From Bacteroidota bacterium (GTDB taxonomy: Bacteria > Bacteroidota > Bacteroidia > Chitinophagales > UBA8649): a DNA stretch of 15,225 bases. Made by a program: the position numbers and the translations under genes. The stretch is taken from assembly GCA_003447535.1 (NCBI GenBank), contig DLYY01000065.1, forward strand, positions 1-15,225, given 5' to 3'. Below the pieces are notes generated by a model that was not told where the DNA came from, did not search any database, and was given only the letters and a program-made list of their open reading frames with translations. Below are positions 7,102 to 14,857 of this stretch, piece by piece; position 1 is the first letter of the stretch; each line of letters opens with the position of its first letter.

Positions 7102-7674
7102 ATGAAACGTAATCTTATCCTCATTGTCATGTTGGTTTGTACCCTGAGCGCTTTTGGTCAAGCCGGTCAGGCGGCAAGACTCATAAGTCCGCAAACCACC
7201 CTTACTTTTCAAGCGCGTGGCGCCGTAATTTTTGGTCAGCAAGAGCGATTATCCAATTATCAAATACATCTCGGATTAGGTAAAAAATGGTTTCGATTTG
7301 GTCCGACGTATTCTATGATGGCGCTTAGGCCCTCTTTGGTTATTCAAGGGAATCCAGTCCCCGTTAGCGAGTGGACGAATCATGCTGTGGGCCTTGAGAC
7401 TGGGGTAAATGTTCTCAATCTTAAGTCCCTTAAGGTGACGCCAACCGTCATGCTTGGCTGCATACTTTCTTCCTATCGAAACGCTTCTTCGTTAAAGGAG
7501 CGGCAAAACGCTTTTTATCTCTATCCCAAGGTTGAAGCGATCTATTATCCAATTCCTTTTGTAGGCATTGGTATGTATTCAGGGTTTACCTGGAATTCTT
7601 CAGGATCAATGACACTAAACGATCAGCTGAAGGGTGCGGACTTAGGCGTCGTCCTATCATTTAAGACCCGCTAA
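7102..7674 (+). CDS. exported protein of unknown function, possibly outer-membrane beta-barrel
   Basis: I do not recognise a family. From ATG 7102 the product is 190 residues. It starts with a clear signal peptide: Lys-Arg, a hydrophobic run LILIVMLVCTL, then SAFGQA with likely cleavage near residue 19. The mature part alternates polar and hydrophobic residues with many Gly and aromatic residues (for example GLGKKWFRFGPTYSMMALRP and VEAIYYPIPFVGIGMYSGF). It ends in a strand-like GVVLSFKTR, as in small outer-membrane barrels of Bacteroidota. Two upstream in-frame starts exist (TTG 7081, ATG 7087), but they only add residues before the signal. It is divergent from the exonuclease gene with a 37-base gap. 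The stop region overlaps the convergent lipid kinase gene by 14 bases. The barrel assignment is inference. Confidence 0.75.
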   Translation: MKRNLILIVMLVCTLSAFGQAGQAARLISPQTTLTFQARGAVIFGQQERLSNYQIHLGLGKKWFRFGPTYSMMALRPSLVIQGNPVPVSEWTNHAVGLETGVNVLNLKSLKVTPTVMLGCILSSYRNASSLKERQNAFYLYPKVEAIYYPIPFVGIGMYSGFTWNSSGSMTLNDQLKGADLGVVLSFKTR

Positions 7675-8593
7675 CAGGCAGGCTTAATCGAAGCGGAAAG
7701 GGAGCAAGGGTTACGGTAAACGGCCCATCTCCAAAATATTCACCATCAATTTCACCCCGCAAAGCGGTCTGCTCCAAGGTGCTTTTGTTTTCAATGATAA
7801 ACGACTTACCCTTGTGCGTATGCACTTTGGAGTGATGAATAATGCTGCCTGTCTTGAGGCGACGGGTATTGGCAATCACATTCAACTTTCCAAGATGTTC
7901 TATGTGGGTTAGGTCTAAAAGGCCATCGTTGTTTACAGCAGCTGGGCATAGTTGCATACCCCCTCCGGCATAGCGCCCAATGGAAGCAATCATCATATAC
8001 AACCTTCCTTGATATAGAATTTGATCGTTGTTTGAAATTTTTGCCATCGGACTTTTGTAATTCCATAGAGCGGAAAGAAGGCCCATTTCATACGCAACGG
8101 CACCCCACTTTTTGTATTTGACAGATTCTAGAATCACTTGACCATCAAATCCTGCACCGAAAAAATTGATAAAGTATCGGCTTTTACCCCCTTCGCTGTG
8201 GACCAGGCCTAAATCTTGTTCGAAAAGGTTTTTTCCCTTCAACGCCGATAGGTAGTCTGCAATGGATGCTTTGCTGACATATTGTCGCATCCAGTCATTG
8301 CCGGTGCCCATAGGTAATGCTCCAAAGATGAATTCATCGGAATATCCTTGAGCTAATGCCCCATTGACCACTTCTTGAATCGTACCATCCCCACCTACGG
8401 CAAAAAACTTGGTGTATCCTTGTGCGCTGCATTGTCGCGCAATCTCGATGGCGTGCTCTGTTGATTCTGTCCAATGAAGGGTATAGTCAACTTCTATGGC
8501 CTGTAGCTCGGCATTGATTTGCTGCCACTTTTTTTTGGTTTTTCCGGCACCGCTTTGTGGATTTATGATAATAGCCCAGGTATTAGAGGACAT
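7661..8593 (-). CDS. diacylglycerol kinase / sphingosine kinase-like lipid kinase
   Basis: This is a member of the DAGK catalytic family (the YegS/DgkB group), soluble or membrane-associated enzymes that phosphorylate lipid alcohols with ATP. In 310 residues it has the N-terminal nucleotide-binding start IIINPQSGAGK (about 8-18), the GGDGT motif (67-71), the PMGTGNDW segment (94-101), and a C-terminal beta domain with GEIDGE (about 280-285), which supplies the acidic residue of the active site. The length is normal. The true substrate could be diacylglycerol, a sphingoid base or another lipid; sphingolipids occur in part of the phylum, but nothing here selects one. It starts 18 bases after the MFS transporter stop, so the two are probably co-transcribed. 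Its last 14 bases overlap the convergent exported-protein gene. Confidence 0.92.
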   Translation of the reverse strand: MSSNTWAIIINPQSGAGKTKKKWQQINAELQAIEVDYTLHWTESTEHAIEIARQCSAQGYTKFFAVGGDGTIQEVVNGALAQGYSDEFIFGALPMGTGNDWMRQYVSKASIADYLSALKGKNLFEQDLGLVHSEGGKSRYFINFFGAGFDGQVILESVKYKKWGAVAYEMGLLSALWNYKSPMAKISNNDQILYQGRLYMMIASIGRYAGGGMQLCPAAVNNDGLLDLTHIEHLGKLNVIANTRRLKTGSIIHHSKVHTHKGKSFIIENKSTLEQTALRGEIDGEYFGDGPFTVTLAPFPLRLSLPVSGS

Positions 8594-8611
8594 GGTAAAG
8601 GGAGTTAGACT

Positions 8612-9892
8612 TTAGTCAAAGGTCGTTTTCTTTTTGAAATTTTGGATTTTTTTGTAGTTCAATCCAAGAACAGTTGCTGCGATAAGCAACATCAACATAA
8701 GAAAGCCCATGGAACGGTCAGGGTTATCCGAGAAAAAGGTGATTTGACTAATAATAACGATAAAGAGTACGCGGGTTGCGGTATTAAGCACACCAAAAAA
8801 GCTATTAATACGGCCAATAATTTTATTGGGCACAAGCTGAAAAAGTGTAGTTGTCCGCAGGATCCGTGTGCTGGCATTCATCATCCCTAAAAAGAGATAC
8901 ATCACTAAAAGAAAAATGGCGCTTTGGGAGAAAAACAATACGGCATAGATCGTTGCGCCGAGCAATAGGAATAGGATAATACCAAGGAGACGGTTTTTGC
9001 GAAAAACACGGTCTACCAAGACCCCTGCAAATATGGCCCCAAGGGCAAAAAGGCCTTCACTCAATCCAAAGATGGCGGCATCGCCGTGTACGATGTGTAG
9101 AACGTAAGAGGGAAGAATGAGAAAGGAACATACCATGATGCTCGCAAAAAGAATGTGAGAGAAATATCCAAAAACGAAGATTAGCGGTCGTTCCTTAAGA
9201 AAGGTTAATCCGTCTTGAAGTCTTTTTACCACCGGAATCGGGCGTTTGTCTCGTTCAGTAAGGCTCACATAACGCATTTTCCATAGGAGTAATACACCCA
9301 CGAGATATGTACACCCATCGATAAAGATCAGTTTTTCTAATGCTATAGGTTGGGCTAGGATGTGTGCATATTGTTGCAAGCCAATAGTTTCTAGTACATG
9401 TATTGGAATACCCTCTAAGAGCACGGCCGCCAGTCCACCACTTAGCACAAAGGCTAACTGATTTTGAATTTCAACGGCGCTTGTAATTTTTCCGTAACTA
9501 TTTGGGGGAACAATTTCCTGAAGAAAGGCATACAAGTTGGGAAAGTGAACATTATAAAAGACAATGGTCATAATAAAGATCCCACAGACCAAAAAGACAG
9601 GAACACCATCAAACACTAAGGCGGTTCCAGCGCATAACATCATATAGATGCCTCCGAGCACATTGATGGTAATCATGACTTTACGCCGATCATATCGGTC
9701 GATTAAGCTACCTGCATAAGGCCCCCAAACAATAGACAGTATGCTCGACCCCAAAAAAAGGGTATTGTAAAGCTCGGGTTGGTCAATCGTATTATTAATA
9801 TACCAGGTAATGGCAATCATCATCATTCCTTGACTAATACCCGATATGGCATTGGCTAAGAAAACATAAAGGATTGCTGGTTTATTTTTCAT
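8612..9892 (-). CDS. MFS transporter
   Basis: This is a major facilitator superfamily protein of 426 residues, with about twelve hydrophobic segments spread along its length and a short basic C-terminus (KKIQNFKKKTTFD). The loop between membrane segments 2 and 3 carries the MFS motif A form GSLIDRYDRRKV (61-72). The general look is that of the EntS-like / MFS_3 exporters, which also have a long central region of alternating helices, but the substrate cannot be read from the sequence. ATG is at 9890-9892, divergent from recX with 35 bases between, and it leads the lipid kinase gene. A joint role in lipid or envelope handling is conceivable but is only suggested by the pairing. Confidence 0.88.
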   Translation of the reverse strand: MKNKPAILYVFLANAISGISQGMMMIAITWYINNTIDQPELYNTLFLGSSILSIVWGPYAGSLIDRYDRRKVMITINVLGGIYMMLCAGTALVFDGVPVFLVCGIFIMTIVFYNVHFPNLYAFLQEIVPPNSYGKITSAVEIQNQLAFVLSGGLAAVLLEGIPIHVLETIGLQQYAHILAQPIALEKLIFIDGCTYLVGVLLLWKMRYVSLTERDKRPIPVVKRLQDGLTFLKERPLIFVFGYFSHILFASIMVCSFLILPSYVLHIVHGDAAIFGLSEGLFALGAIFAGVLVDRVFRKNRLLGIILFLLLGATIYAVLFFSQSAIFLLVMYLFLGMMNASTRILRTTTLFQLVPNKIIGRINSFFGVLNTATRVLFIVIISQITFFSDNPDRSMGFLMLMLLIAATVLGLNYKKIQNFKKKTTFD

Positions 9893-9920
9893 TTGTGTCG
9901 ACCCTTATTGCGTAGTTTCG
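9893..9920 (+). promoter_or_regulatory. candidate Bacteroidota-type promoter for recX
   Basis: TTG (9893-9895), a 17-base spacer and TAGTTTCG (9913-9920) approximate the TTG / TAnnTTTG pattern. The box ends 7 bases before the recX ATG, so the message would have a leader of only a few bases or none. The call is by pattern only, in a 35-base gap. Confidence 0.3.
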
Positions 9921-9927
9921 AGAGTAG

Positions 9928-10356
9928 ATGGCGAAACTTGATCCAATAATTCAACGCAAGATAATGCGTTATTGTGCGTATCAAGAACGTTGTACTTATG
10001 AAGTTGAACATAAGCTGCTTGTGCTTGGTTGTCCCCCAAACAAGATTACGGCATATATCCGCTATTTATCGGTAGAAGATTTTCTAAAAGAAGCTCGTTA
10101 TGCTGAGGTATTTGTGCGAGGGAAGATCAATAACAACAAATGGGGCCCACGTAAAATAGAAATGGCCTTGATGGCAAAAAAGGTAGATTCTGCACTAATT
10201 CAGAGAGAATTGGTGCAGTTTAATGCCCAATGGCCGGAATTGGAAGCCTATTGGATCGGGCGCATGACCAAGGCTTGGGCCTATAAATCATATGATGAGT
10301 ATACGTTAAAAGGAAAACTACGTGCCTTTCTTCGCCAGAAGGGCTTTTTTGTTTAG
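9928..10356 (+). CDS. recX: regulatory protein RecX
   Basis: RecX binds RecA filaments and modulates, usually restrains, recombination activity in the cytoplasm. The 142-residue product is slightly short for the family but complete. It has a helical three-repeat layout, with IMRYCAYQERCTYEVEHKL at about 12-30, the YLSVEDFLKEARYAEVFVRGKI region (second repeat, about 46-67), W-G-P-R-K-I, and the C-terminal Y-T-L-K-G-K-L-R-A-F-L-R-Q-K-G-F. The ATG at 9928 is preceded by a possible promoter with almost no leader. It stands alone rather than beside recA, and it converges on the MazG-like gene with only 4 bases between stops. Its last ten codons also form a hairpin plus T run, listed separately. 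Confidence 0.9.
   Translation: MAKLDPIIQRKIMRYCAYQERCTYEVEHKLLVLGCPPNKITAYIRYLSVEDFLKEARYAEVFVRGKINNNKWGPRKIEMALMAKKVDSALIQRELVQFNAQWPELEAYWIGRMTKAWAYKSYDEYTLKGKLRAFLRQKGFFV
10324..10350 (+). terminator. intrinsic terminator inside the recX coding end
   Basis: An 8-base arm GCCTTTCT (10324-10331), a 5-base loop and the second arm AGAAGGGC (10337-10344) can form eight pairs, one of them G-U. Six T follow at once (10345-10350). On the minus strand the wobble becomes a C-A mismatch and the T run is displaced, so the structure favours rightward (recX) transcription. It lies entirely before the recX stop codon at 10354-10356. Confidence 0.55.
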
Positions 10357-10360
10357 CAAC

Positions 10361-10735
10361 CTATAGTTTATTGTTGTTTTTATGCCGGGTGGCGTCACGC
10401 TCTGTCTTTTTTTGGAGGTTTTTTTGTAAGGCTTCGGCTAAATCAATATTGTGTTGGTTGGCTAGGCAGGTAAGCACAAACAATACATCGGCTAATTCAT
10501 CGGCCATTTTGACCTTCCACTGTTGCTTTTCTTCGGGGTTTTTGAAACTTTGCTCGCCATGAACACGCGCCATAATCCGTGCAAACTCTCCAACCTCTTC
10601 CATAAGAACGGCGGTGTTGGTCAGGGGGTCAAAGTACCTTACGCCGACTGTTTTTATCCAGCCATCTACAGCCTGTTGCCATTCTTGTACTGTGGGGTTT
10701 ACAGAAAGCTTTACGTTTTCGGATAAAGAAGTCAT
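10361..10735 (-). CDS. MazG-like nucleotide pyrophosphohydrolase
   Basis: This is an all-alpha NTP pyrophosphatase of the MazG family, which hydrolyses (d)NTPs or modified nucleotides to monophosphate and pyrophosphate and so cleans the nucleotide pool. In 124 residues it has the metal-binding pair of motifs: MEEVGEFARI with E46, E47 and E50, and DELADVLFVL with E80 and D83. The family's basic tail (KKTERDATRHKNNNKL) follows. The sequence strongly resembles the short MazG-like proteins widespread in Bacteroidota. It is the last gene of the leftward mutL unit, 9 bases after the DUF6576-tailed rhomboid. A role in keeping aberrant nucleotides out of DNA would fit a mutL operon, but this is inference. 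Confidence 0.9.
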   Translation of the reverse strand: MTSLSENVKLSVNPTVQEWQQAVDGWIKTVGVRYFDPLTNTAVLMEEVGEFARIMARVHGEQSFKNPEEKQQWKVKMADELADVLFVLTCLANQHNIDLAEALQKNLQKKTERDATRHKNNNKL

Positions 10736-10744
10736 TAAATGATA

Positions 10745-11680
10745 TTACTTTTTATTGCTTTGTTTAAACAGAAATATTTTTTCTTCTTTGGAAAGGGTGT
10801 CATACCCTTTGGCTGATATTTTATCTAAAATCGTATCAAGCTGTTCTTGCTCACTTTGTTGGCTAGACCGAGTGGAAGAACTTCTATTTTTCCCCTTGCT
10901 TTGAAAGTTTGCCTGTCGTTGGACTCGAGCACTGTATTGGCGCCGGCCCTGTCGGCTGAGCCGCCAAGAATTGATGAGCTCTCTAGGCCAAGACATCCAT
11001 CCTAAGATATTGTGCCCTCTTCGATATAGCCCGACAAAACTAAAGCCTGTAATCATCCCTCCGAAGTGAGCAAGAATTCCTCCGGGGTTACTTTGAAAGG
11101 ACAACAAATCTCGACCAAACATAAAGAGCACAATGCCCCATAAGGGTACGGAGCCAATAATAAAAAGCCGAATGCGATAAGCTGGGTTTGTTGCCATTGC
11201 GGCAGCTATAATGGACCACACAGCCCCTGATGCGCCAAGGAGATAGGCTTGATGCTTCGCTTGTTCAAATACGGGAAAAGTATTGTAAGACAATATATAG
11301 AAGGCGCTTCCAACAAGAGCTCCAAGAAGGTATAAGTTGAGTAGCCTCTTTTCACTATGATATACTTGGAAAATTCGGCCAAACCAATAGAGATAAAGGA
11401 GGTTAAATAGAATATGCCAAAAGTCTGCATGAAAAAAAGCATACGTTAGTACTGTCCAAGGACGGTAGAGAAGGTTGCTCAAGCTGGAGGGTGCATAAAA
11501 GTAATTCTGATAAAAGGTTGAGAAGACGGTATTATCCGCCATAAATAGAAACCCGATCATTCCGATAAACGCCTGAAGAATAAAAATTCCGAGATTGATT
11601 GCAATCAGCCATAATACCACGTTGCCCTGTCTCAGGGTTATGGTAAAATCATTCCATATTGATCGTCCGTATAAAGCCAT
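10745..11680 (-). CDS. rhomboid family intramembrane serine protease with DUF6576 tail
   Basis: Rhomboids cleave membrane proteins inside the bilayer with a Ser-His dyad. This 311-residue protein has several membrane segments between about 20 and 220. The serine is in GASGAVW (S151), the histidine in LAHFGGMITG (H205), and H89...N93 (WHILFN) can provide the oxyanion site. The active site therefore looks intact. After the last membrane segment comes a basic, Ser/Gln-rich linker (about 230-278), then a small conserved C-terminal module, LDTILDKISAKGYDTLSKEE (281-300) with KIFLF, known as DUF6576. It starts 5 bases after the stop of a second, shorter rhomboid, and tandem rhomboids after mutL are a familiar Bacteroidota arrangement. 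The substrate is unknown. Confidence 0.93.
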   Translation of the reverse strand: MALYGRSIWNDFTITLRQGNVVLWLIAINLGIFILQAFIGMIGFLFMADNTVFSTFYQNYFYAPSSLSNLLYRPWTVLTYAFFHADFWHILFNLLYLYWFGRIFQVYHSEKRLLNLYLLGALVGSAFYILSYNTFPVFEQAKHQAYLLGASGAVWSIIAAAMATNPAYRIRLFIIGSVPLWGIVLFMFGRDLLSFQSNPGGILAHFGGMITGFSFVGLYRRGHNILGWMSWPRELINSWRLSRQGRRQYSARVQRQANFQSKGKNRSSSTRSSQQSEQEQLDTILDKISAKGYDTLSKEEKIFLFKQSNKK

Positions 11681-11685
11681 AGCGA

Positions 11686-12330
11686 TTAGTAAAAGGCATC
11701 ACGGTTTAAACTCCACATTTTCACCATTAAAAAGCCTGTGGCAGCACCCCCTAAGTGCGCCCAATGGGCAATTCCATCGTCAATGCCCCGAATTACAAAG
11801 AACGCGTCAAAGGCAATAACAATGAGGACAAGGTATTTTGCGGCAATTGGAATAGGGGGAAACAACAACTGCAGGCGGGTATTGGGAAAAAGTAAGCCAA
11901 AGGCCACGACTACACCCATAACGGCCCCGGAGGCTCCGACTACCGGGATGTAAATTTCGCGCCAACCTTCGGCCGGGTAAACGCTATCAAAGAGCATGTA
12001 CGCTTCGACTCCTGTTGCAATCTGATGAATCAATGCTGCACCGAGTCCCGCGGACATATAAAAAAAGAGAAAACGACGCCAACCCCAAACGCGCTCTAAA
12101 ATGCTGCCAAAGAGGTAGAGTGCATACATGTTAAATGCAATATGCATAAAACCTCCGTGCATAAACATATGGGTTAGTGGTTGCCAAGGTTGAAACAAAG
12201 GCGAGATGGCGTAAAACATTCCACCATAAAGATTGAGGGGTATGCCTTGACTCTCCATAACCAAGGTGAAAATCCAAACCAAGGCGTTGATTCCGATGAT
12301 ATGGCTTACAATCTGATTATCGCGCTGCAT
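11686..12330 (-). CDS. rhomboid family intramembrane serine protease
   Basis: This is the second rhomboid of the tandem pair. It has 214 residues, the compact six-helix form without extra domains. The active residues are visible: H63 and N67 in HGGFMHIAFN, S134 in GASGAVMG, and H192 in AHLGGAATG. It differs clearly from the neighbouring 311-residue rhomboid, so this is an old pair rather than a recent duplication. ATG 12328-12330 lies 14 bases inside the 3' end of mutL in another frame, suggesting translational coupling. The stop is 5 bases before the next rhomboid. Its role is unknown; rhomboids in this position have no demonstrated link to mismatch repair. Confidence 0.93.
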   Translation of the reverse strand: MQRDNQIVSHIIGINALVWIFTLVMESQGIPLNLYGGMFYAISPLFQPWQPLTHMFMHGGFMHIAFNMYALYLFGSILERVWGWRRFLFFYMSAGLGAALIHQIATGVEAYMLFDSVYPAEGWREIYIPVVGASGAVMGVVVAFGLLFPNTRLQLLFPPIPIAAKYLVLIVIAFDAFFVIRGIDDGIAHWAHLGGAATGFLMVKMWSLNRDAFY

Positions 12331-14176
12331 CTGGAGGGGGTATTAGATTTGAGTTAAGCAACATTTGTTGGATATCGGGTTCTTGAAGAAATCGGAGTAT
12401 CAATTGTCCTCGAATTCCACGTTCCGGATACTTAAGGGCAAACAATGTATCAATGATTTCGTTCATTTCTTCTGTAAAAATCCCGCGTTTGAGCTGCACC
12501 GTAGCTTGGGCTGTTGCCATGAAGTGGAGGGGTTTCTTATCAGAATGCAGTGTTTCGTGTTCAGCCAAACAAGTGCTCACTTCATCAAAATAGGTTCGAA
12601 GATCATCTTGGTGAAGTTCTTTTGGAATAGCAGTGAGTGCAATTTGGGTCTCATGTACAAATTGAATCCCCCAGCCCATGTCTTTCCAAAGTTCTTGTTG
12701 GGACCGCATAAGGGCTACGAGCGTTGTGGGGAGATCTACAGGCAGAGAAAACAATAGTCCTTGTGCAGCAGGTGCTTGTCCATTTTGGGTAATGGCTTCG
12801 AGCTGTTCGAAACGAATTTTTGTGAGCGCGCCATGCACATCAAGTACCATGAGCCCATTGCGCATGCTTTTCGCGTAGTATTTCTTCGCAAAGAGCTCTA
12901 TTTTTTGTGGGCTATGTTGATTAATGGTCTCTTCCGCGTCGAGATTAAGGTTTTTTTGTTGGTGAATATTTTGCTCAATGCCTCCTGGATTAGAAAAGGC
13001 ATTGGTCCACTCTGACGCCCCTTTGGGTAACCTTCCTTCTCCGTGCCTTGCAATTCCTCCGCTAAATGGGAAGTGCGATGTAAAGGCGCGGGCTTTGTCA
13101 TGACCGAAATCTTCTTTATCCCCACCAAATGCACCATAGGTATTTAATCCTTGCTCTTGGTCAAAATCCATAGCGGGCTGCACTTGAAATTTGGATAGGC
13201 TATGCTTTAGTGCGGCCAATAAGATAGAGTAGATGATTTTTTCTTCTTCGAATTTCACCTCTTCTTTGGCGGGGTGCACATTGATATCGAGTTTTTTAGA
13301 GTCTACCTTGAGTGCGATAAAATAACTGGCTTTTCGCTCAGGGGCAATTAAACCTTTAAAAGCTTTTTTTACAGCATGTTGAAGATAAGGTGATCGAATG
13401 GCTCGACCATTGACAAAGAGAAACTGTTCCTGATTGGTTTTTTTAGCTAAGGAAGGTTTGCCAATAAAACCTTGAATAGCAACGACTTCAGTGCTCTCTT
13501 TCACAGGAATAAGTCCCTCATTAATGCGCTCTCCAAAAAGATCACAGATTCTTTTGCGTAGCGAAGAAGGTTTGACAACATATAATGGCCTTCCATCCAC
13601 AACATAGTCAAAGGATATATCGTGATGAATGAGCGCCATTCGAAGGAAGGCAGTATTAAGGTGTTTCATTTCCACTCCATGACTCTTTAGAAAGTTTCTT
13701 CGAGCTGGAATATTGGAAAATAAATCACTGACTGTAAAGGCACTTCCTTCGGCACAAGCGCATTCTTCTTGGGTTGAAATAGATCCACCCACAATCTGTA
13801 ACCGGCTACCAGTGGCTTTTCCTTGCTGTCGACTTTCCACCGTTACATGGGCGACGGAGGCTATGGATGCTAAGGCTTCTCCTCGAAATCCCATGGTGTC
13901 TATAGCAAATAAGTCACCTGCCTTGTGAAGCTTTGAGGTGGCATGTCGCACAAAGCACATGGTTAAATCCTCTGCCGACATACCCCTCCCATTATCTCTT
14001 ACCTCAATGCTCTGGCTACCGGCACCCTCAATAAAAATTTTTATTTCAGTCGCACCAGCATCGATTGCATTTTCCACCAATTCCTTCAATACTGAGGCAG
14101 GACGTTGAACGACTTCGCCTGCTGCAATTTGATTGACAAGATTTTCTGGTAAGGGTTTAATTTGAGACGTTGTCAT
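12317..14176 (-). CDS. mutL: DNA mismatch repair protein MutL, endonuclease motifs degenerate
   Basis: MutL links mismatch recognition by MutS to downstream strand removal. The N-terminal GHKL ATPase is intact in this 619-residue product: ELVENAIDAGAT with E32 and N36, DNGRGM (61-66), and GFRGEAL (97-103). The transducer domain follows to about 330, then a low-complexity linker (about 330-420) and the dimerisation domain. In endonuclease-active MutL that domain carries DQHA-x2-E-x4-E. Here the site reads DVHGALTKIRFE (446-457), keeping D446, H448 and E457 but losing Gln, Ala and the central Glu. The usual later Cys/His metal motifs are also not visible (LKYPERGIRGQLI at 581-593). A clamp-binding-like QGLLFSL (472-478) remains. 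ATG overlaps the upstream stop as TAATG. Identity is certain; loss of nicking activity is inferred. Confidence 0.95.
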   Translation of the reverse strand: MTTSQIKPLPENLVNQIAAGEVVQRPASVLKELVENAIDAGATEIKIFIEGAGSQSIEVRDNGRGMSAEDLTMCFVRHATSKLHKAGDLFAIDTMGFRGEALASIASVAHVTVESRQQGKATGSRLQIVGGSISTQEECACAEGSAFTVSDLFSNIPARRNFLKSHGVEMKHLNTAFLRMALIHHDISFDYVVDGRPLYVVKPSSLRKRICDLFGERINEGLIPVKESTEVVAIQGFIGKPSLAKKTNQEQFLFVNGRAIRSPYLQHAVKKAFKGLIAPERKASYFIALKVDSKKLDINVHPAKEEVKFEEEKIIYSILLAALKHSLSKFQVQPAMDFDQEQGLNTYGAFGGDKEDFGHDKARAFTSHFPFSGGIARHGEGRLPKGASEWTNAFSNPGGIEQNIHQQKNLNLDAEETINQHSPQKIELFAKKYYAKSMRNGLMVLDVHGALTKIRFEQLEAITQNGQAPAAQGLLFSLPVDLPTTLVALMRSQQELWKDMGWGIQFVHETQIALTAIPKELHQDDLRTYFDEVSTCLAEHETLHSDKKPLHFMATAQATVQLKRGIFTEEMNEIIDTLFALKYPERGIRGQLILRFLQEPDIQQMLLNSNLIPPPDAAR

Positions 14177-14523
14177 TAGGCATTTGATTTACGAAGAAAT
14201 CTTATGGCGGCAATAAATATCAGCCCAAGAACCATGAATTGACCATTGTGTCCCCATTGGGCTTGAATCCAAGCGCCTTGAGTAAAATATACAACAATCA
14301 AACCGATCACAACGGCACCGGTAACGAGTCTGCGGTAGCCCTTTCTTTTTGAAGAATCCTGGTTAGATCGGTATCGACTGTTGCTTATTGGACTTGACGC
14401 CCTGTGTGATCTCAGAAAACCTTCTTCAAGCCCGCGTTCTTCGGTCTTTTTGTTCCTAGAAGAAGGATACCTGGGCTGGTAATCAAAGGTATTTGGCCGT
14501 TTGTTTCGAAAAAAACTTCTCAC
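14176..14523 (-). CDS. small membrane protein of unknown function upstream of mutL
   Basis: This 115-residue protein has a basic, polar N-terminal half and two hydrophobic segments (about 66-82 and 96-110). Its beginning, FRNKRPNTFDYQPRYPSSRNKK, resembles short proteins found beside mutL in many Flavobacteriia. Those often carry the doubtful name riboflavin synthase subunit beta and share an N-K-R-x-D-Y-x-P-R-Y start. There is no riboflavin synthase feature here, so I would not use that name. The start is GTG at 14521-14523: a TAG stop lies two codons upstream and no earlier ATG exists. Its TAA overlaps the mutL ATG by one base (TAATG), so translation is probably coupled to mutL. Function is unknown; a membrane anchor with a cytosolic basic tail is all the sequence supports. 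Confidence 0.75.
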   Translation of the reverse strand: MRSFFRNKRPNTFDYQPRYPSSRNKKTEERGLEEGFLRSHRASSPISNSRYRSNQDSSKRKGYRRLVTGAVVIGLIVVYFTQGAWIQAQWGHNGQFMVLGLIFIAAIRFLRKSNA

Positions 14524-14536
14524 GCTCTAGAACAGG

Positions 14537-14848
14537 TTATAAGGTGATTACTCGGTGAATTGAACGAAAGGCCAAAAATTTCCCATCAAATAGCTTTTGA
14601 TGGTCCTCTTGCAATTGGGGAGCGTGAATTTCTTCATAGGTTGTAAAGGAAGAAAACTCGTCGAAATGGTAGTGAATGGTATAGGTAAACCCTTCGCGTT
14701 CATCCTCCTTGAGCACTTTGGTCATAGAGGCTTTTGAAAAACATCCGGTGTCTAATACATCTTGAATGTGTCCACCCTTCATATAAGCCAACCACTCGTC
14801 ATGGTGGCTAAGCTGAATTTGTACTGTTACGGCATAGATATAACCCAT
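14537..14848 (-). CDS. DUF4286 family protein
   Basis: This 103-residue soluble protein belongs to the DUF4286 family, common in Bacteroidota and of unknown function. It is recognised by I-Y-A-V-T-V near the start, HHDEWLAYMKGGHIQDVLDTGCF (about 15-37), the TKVL..DE...FTYTIHYHF block, and the end APQLQEDH...FDGKFLAFRSI. The alternating beta strands and helices suggest a ferredoxin-like, dimeric alpha-beta barrel fold, as in monooxygenase-like small proteins, but no catalytic residue can be named. ATG is at 14846-14848, 9 bases after the TPR gene stop. The gene ends 13 bases before the next start, so it lies within the same leftward unit. The upstream bases are A-rich without a Shine-Dalgarno site, typical of the phylum. 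Confidence 0.88.
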   Translation of the reverse strand: MGYIYAVTVQIQLSHHDEWLAYMKGGHIQDVLDTGCFSKASMTKVLKEDEREGFTYTIHYHFDEFSSFTTYEEIHAPQLQEDHQKLFDGKFLAFRSIHRVITL

Positions 14849-14857
14849 AGTCTTTGT

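Noticed and set aside
7670..7701. CCGCT...AGCGG inverted repeat at the end of the exported-protein gene
   Set aside because: It is a short stem with a long loop and no following T run on either strand, and it lies within lipid kinase coding sequence.
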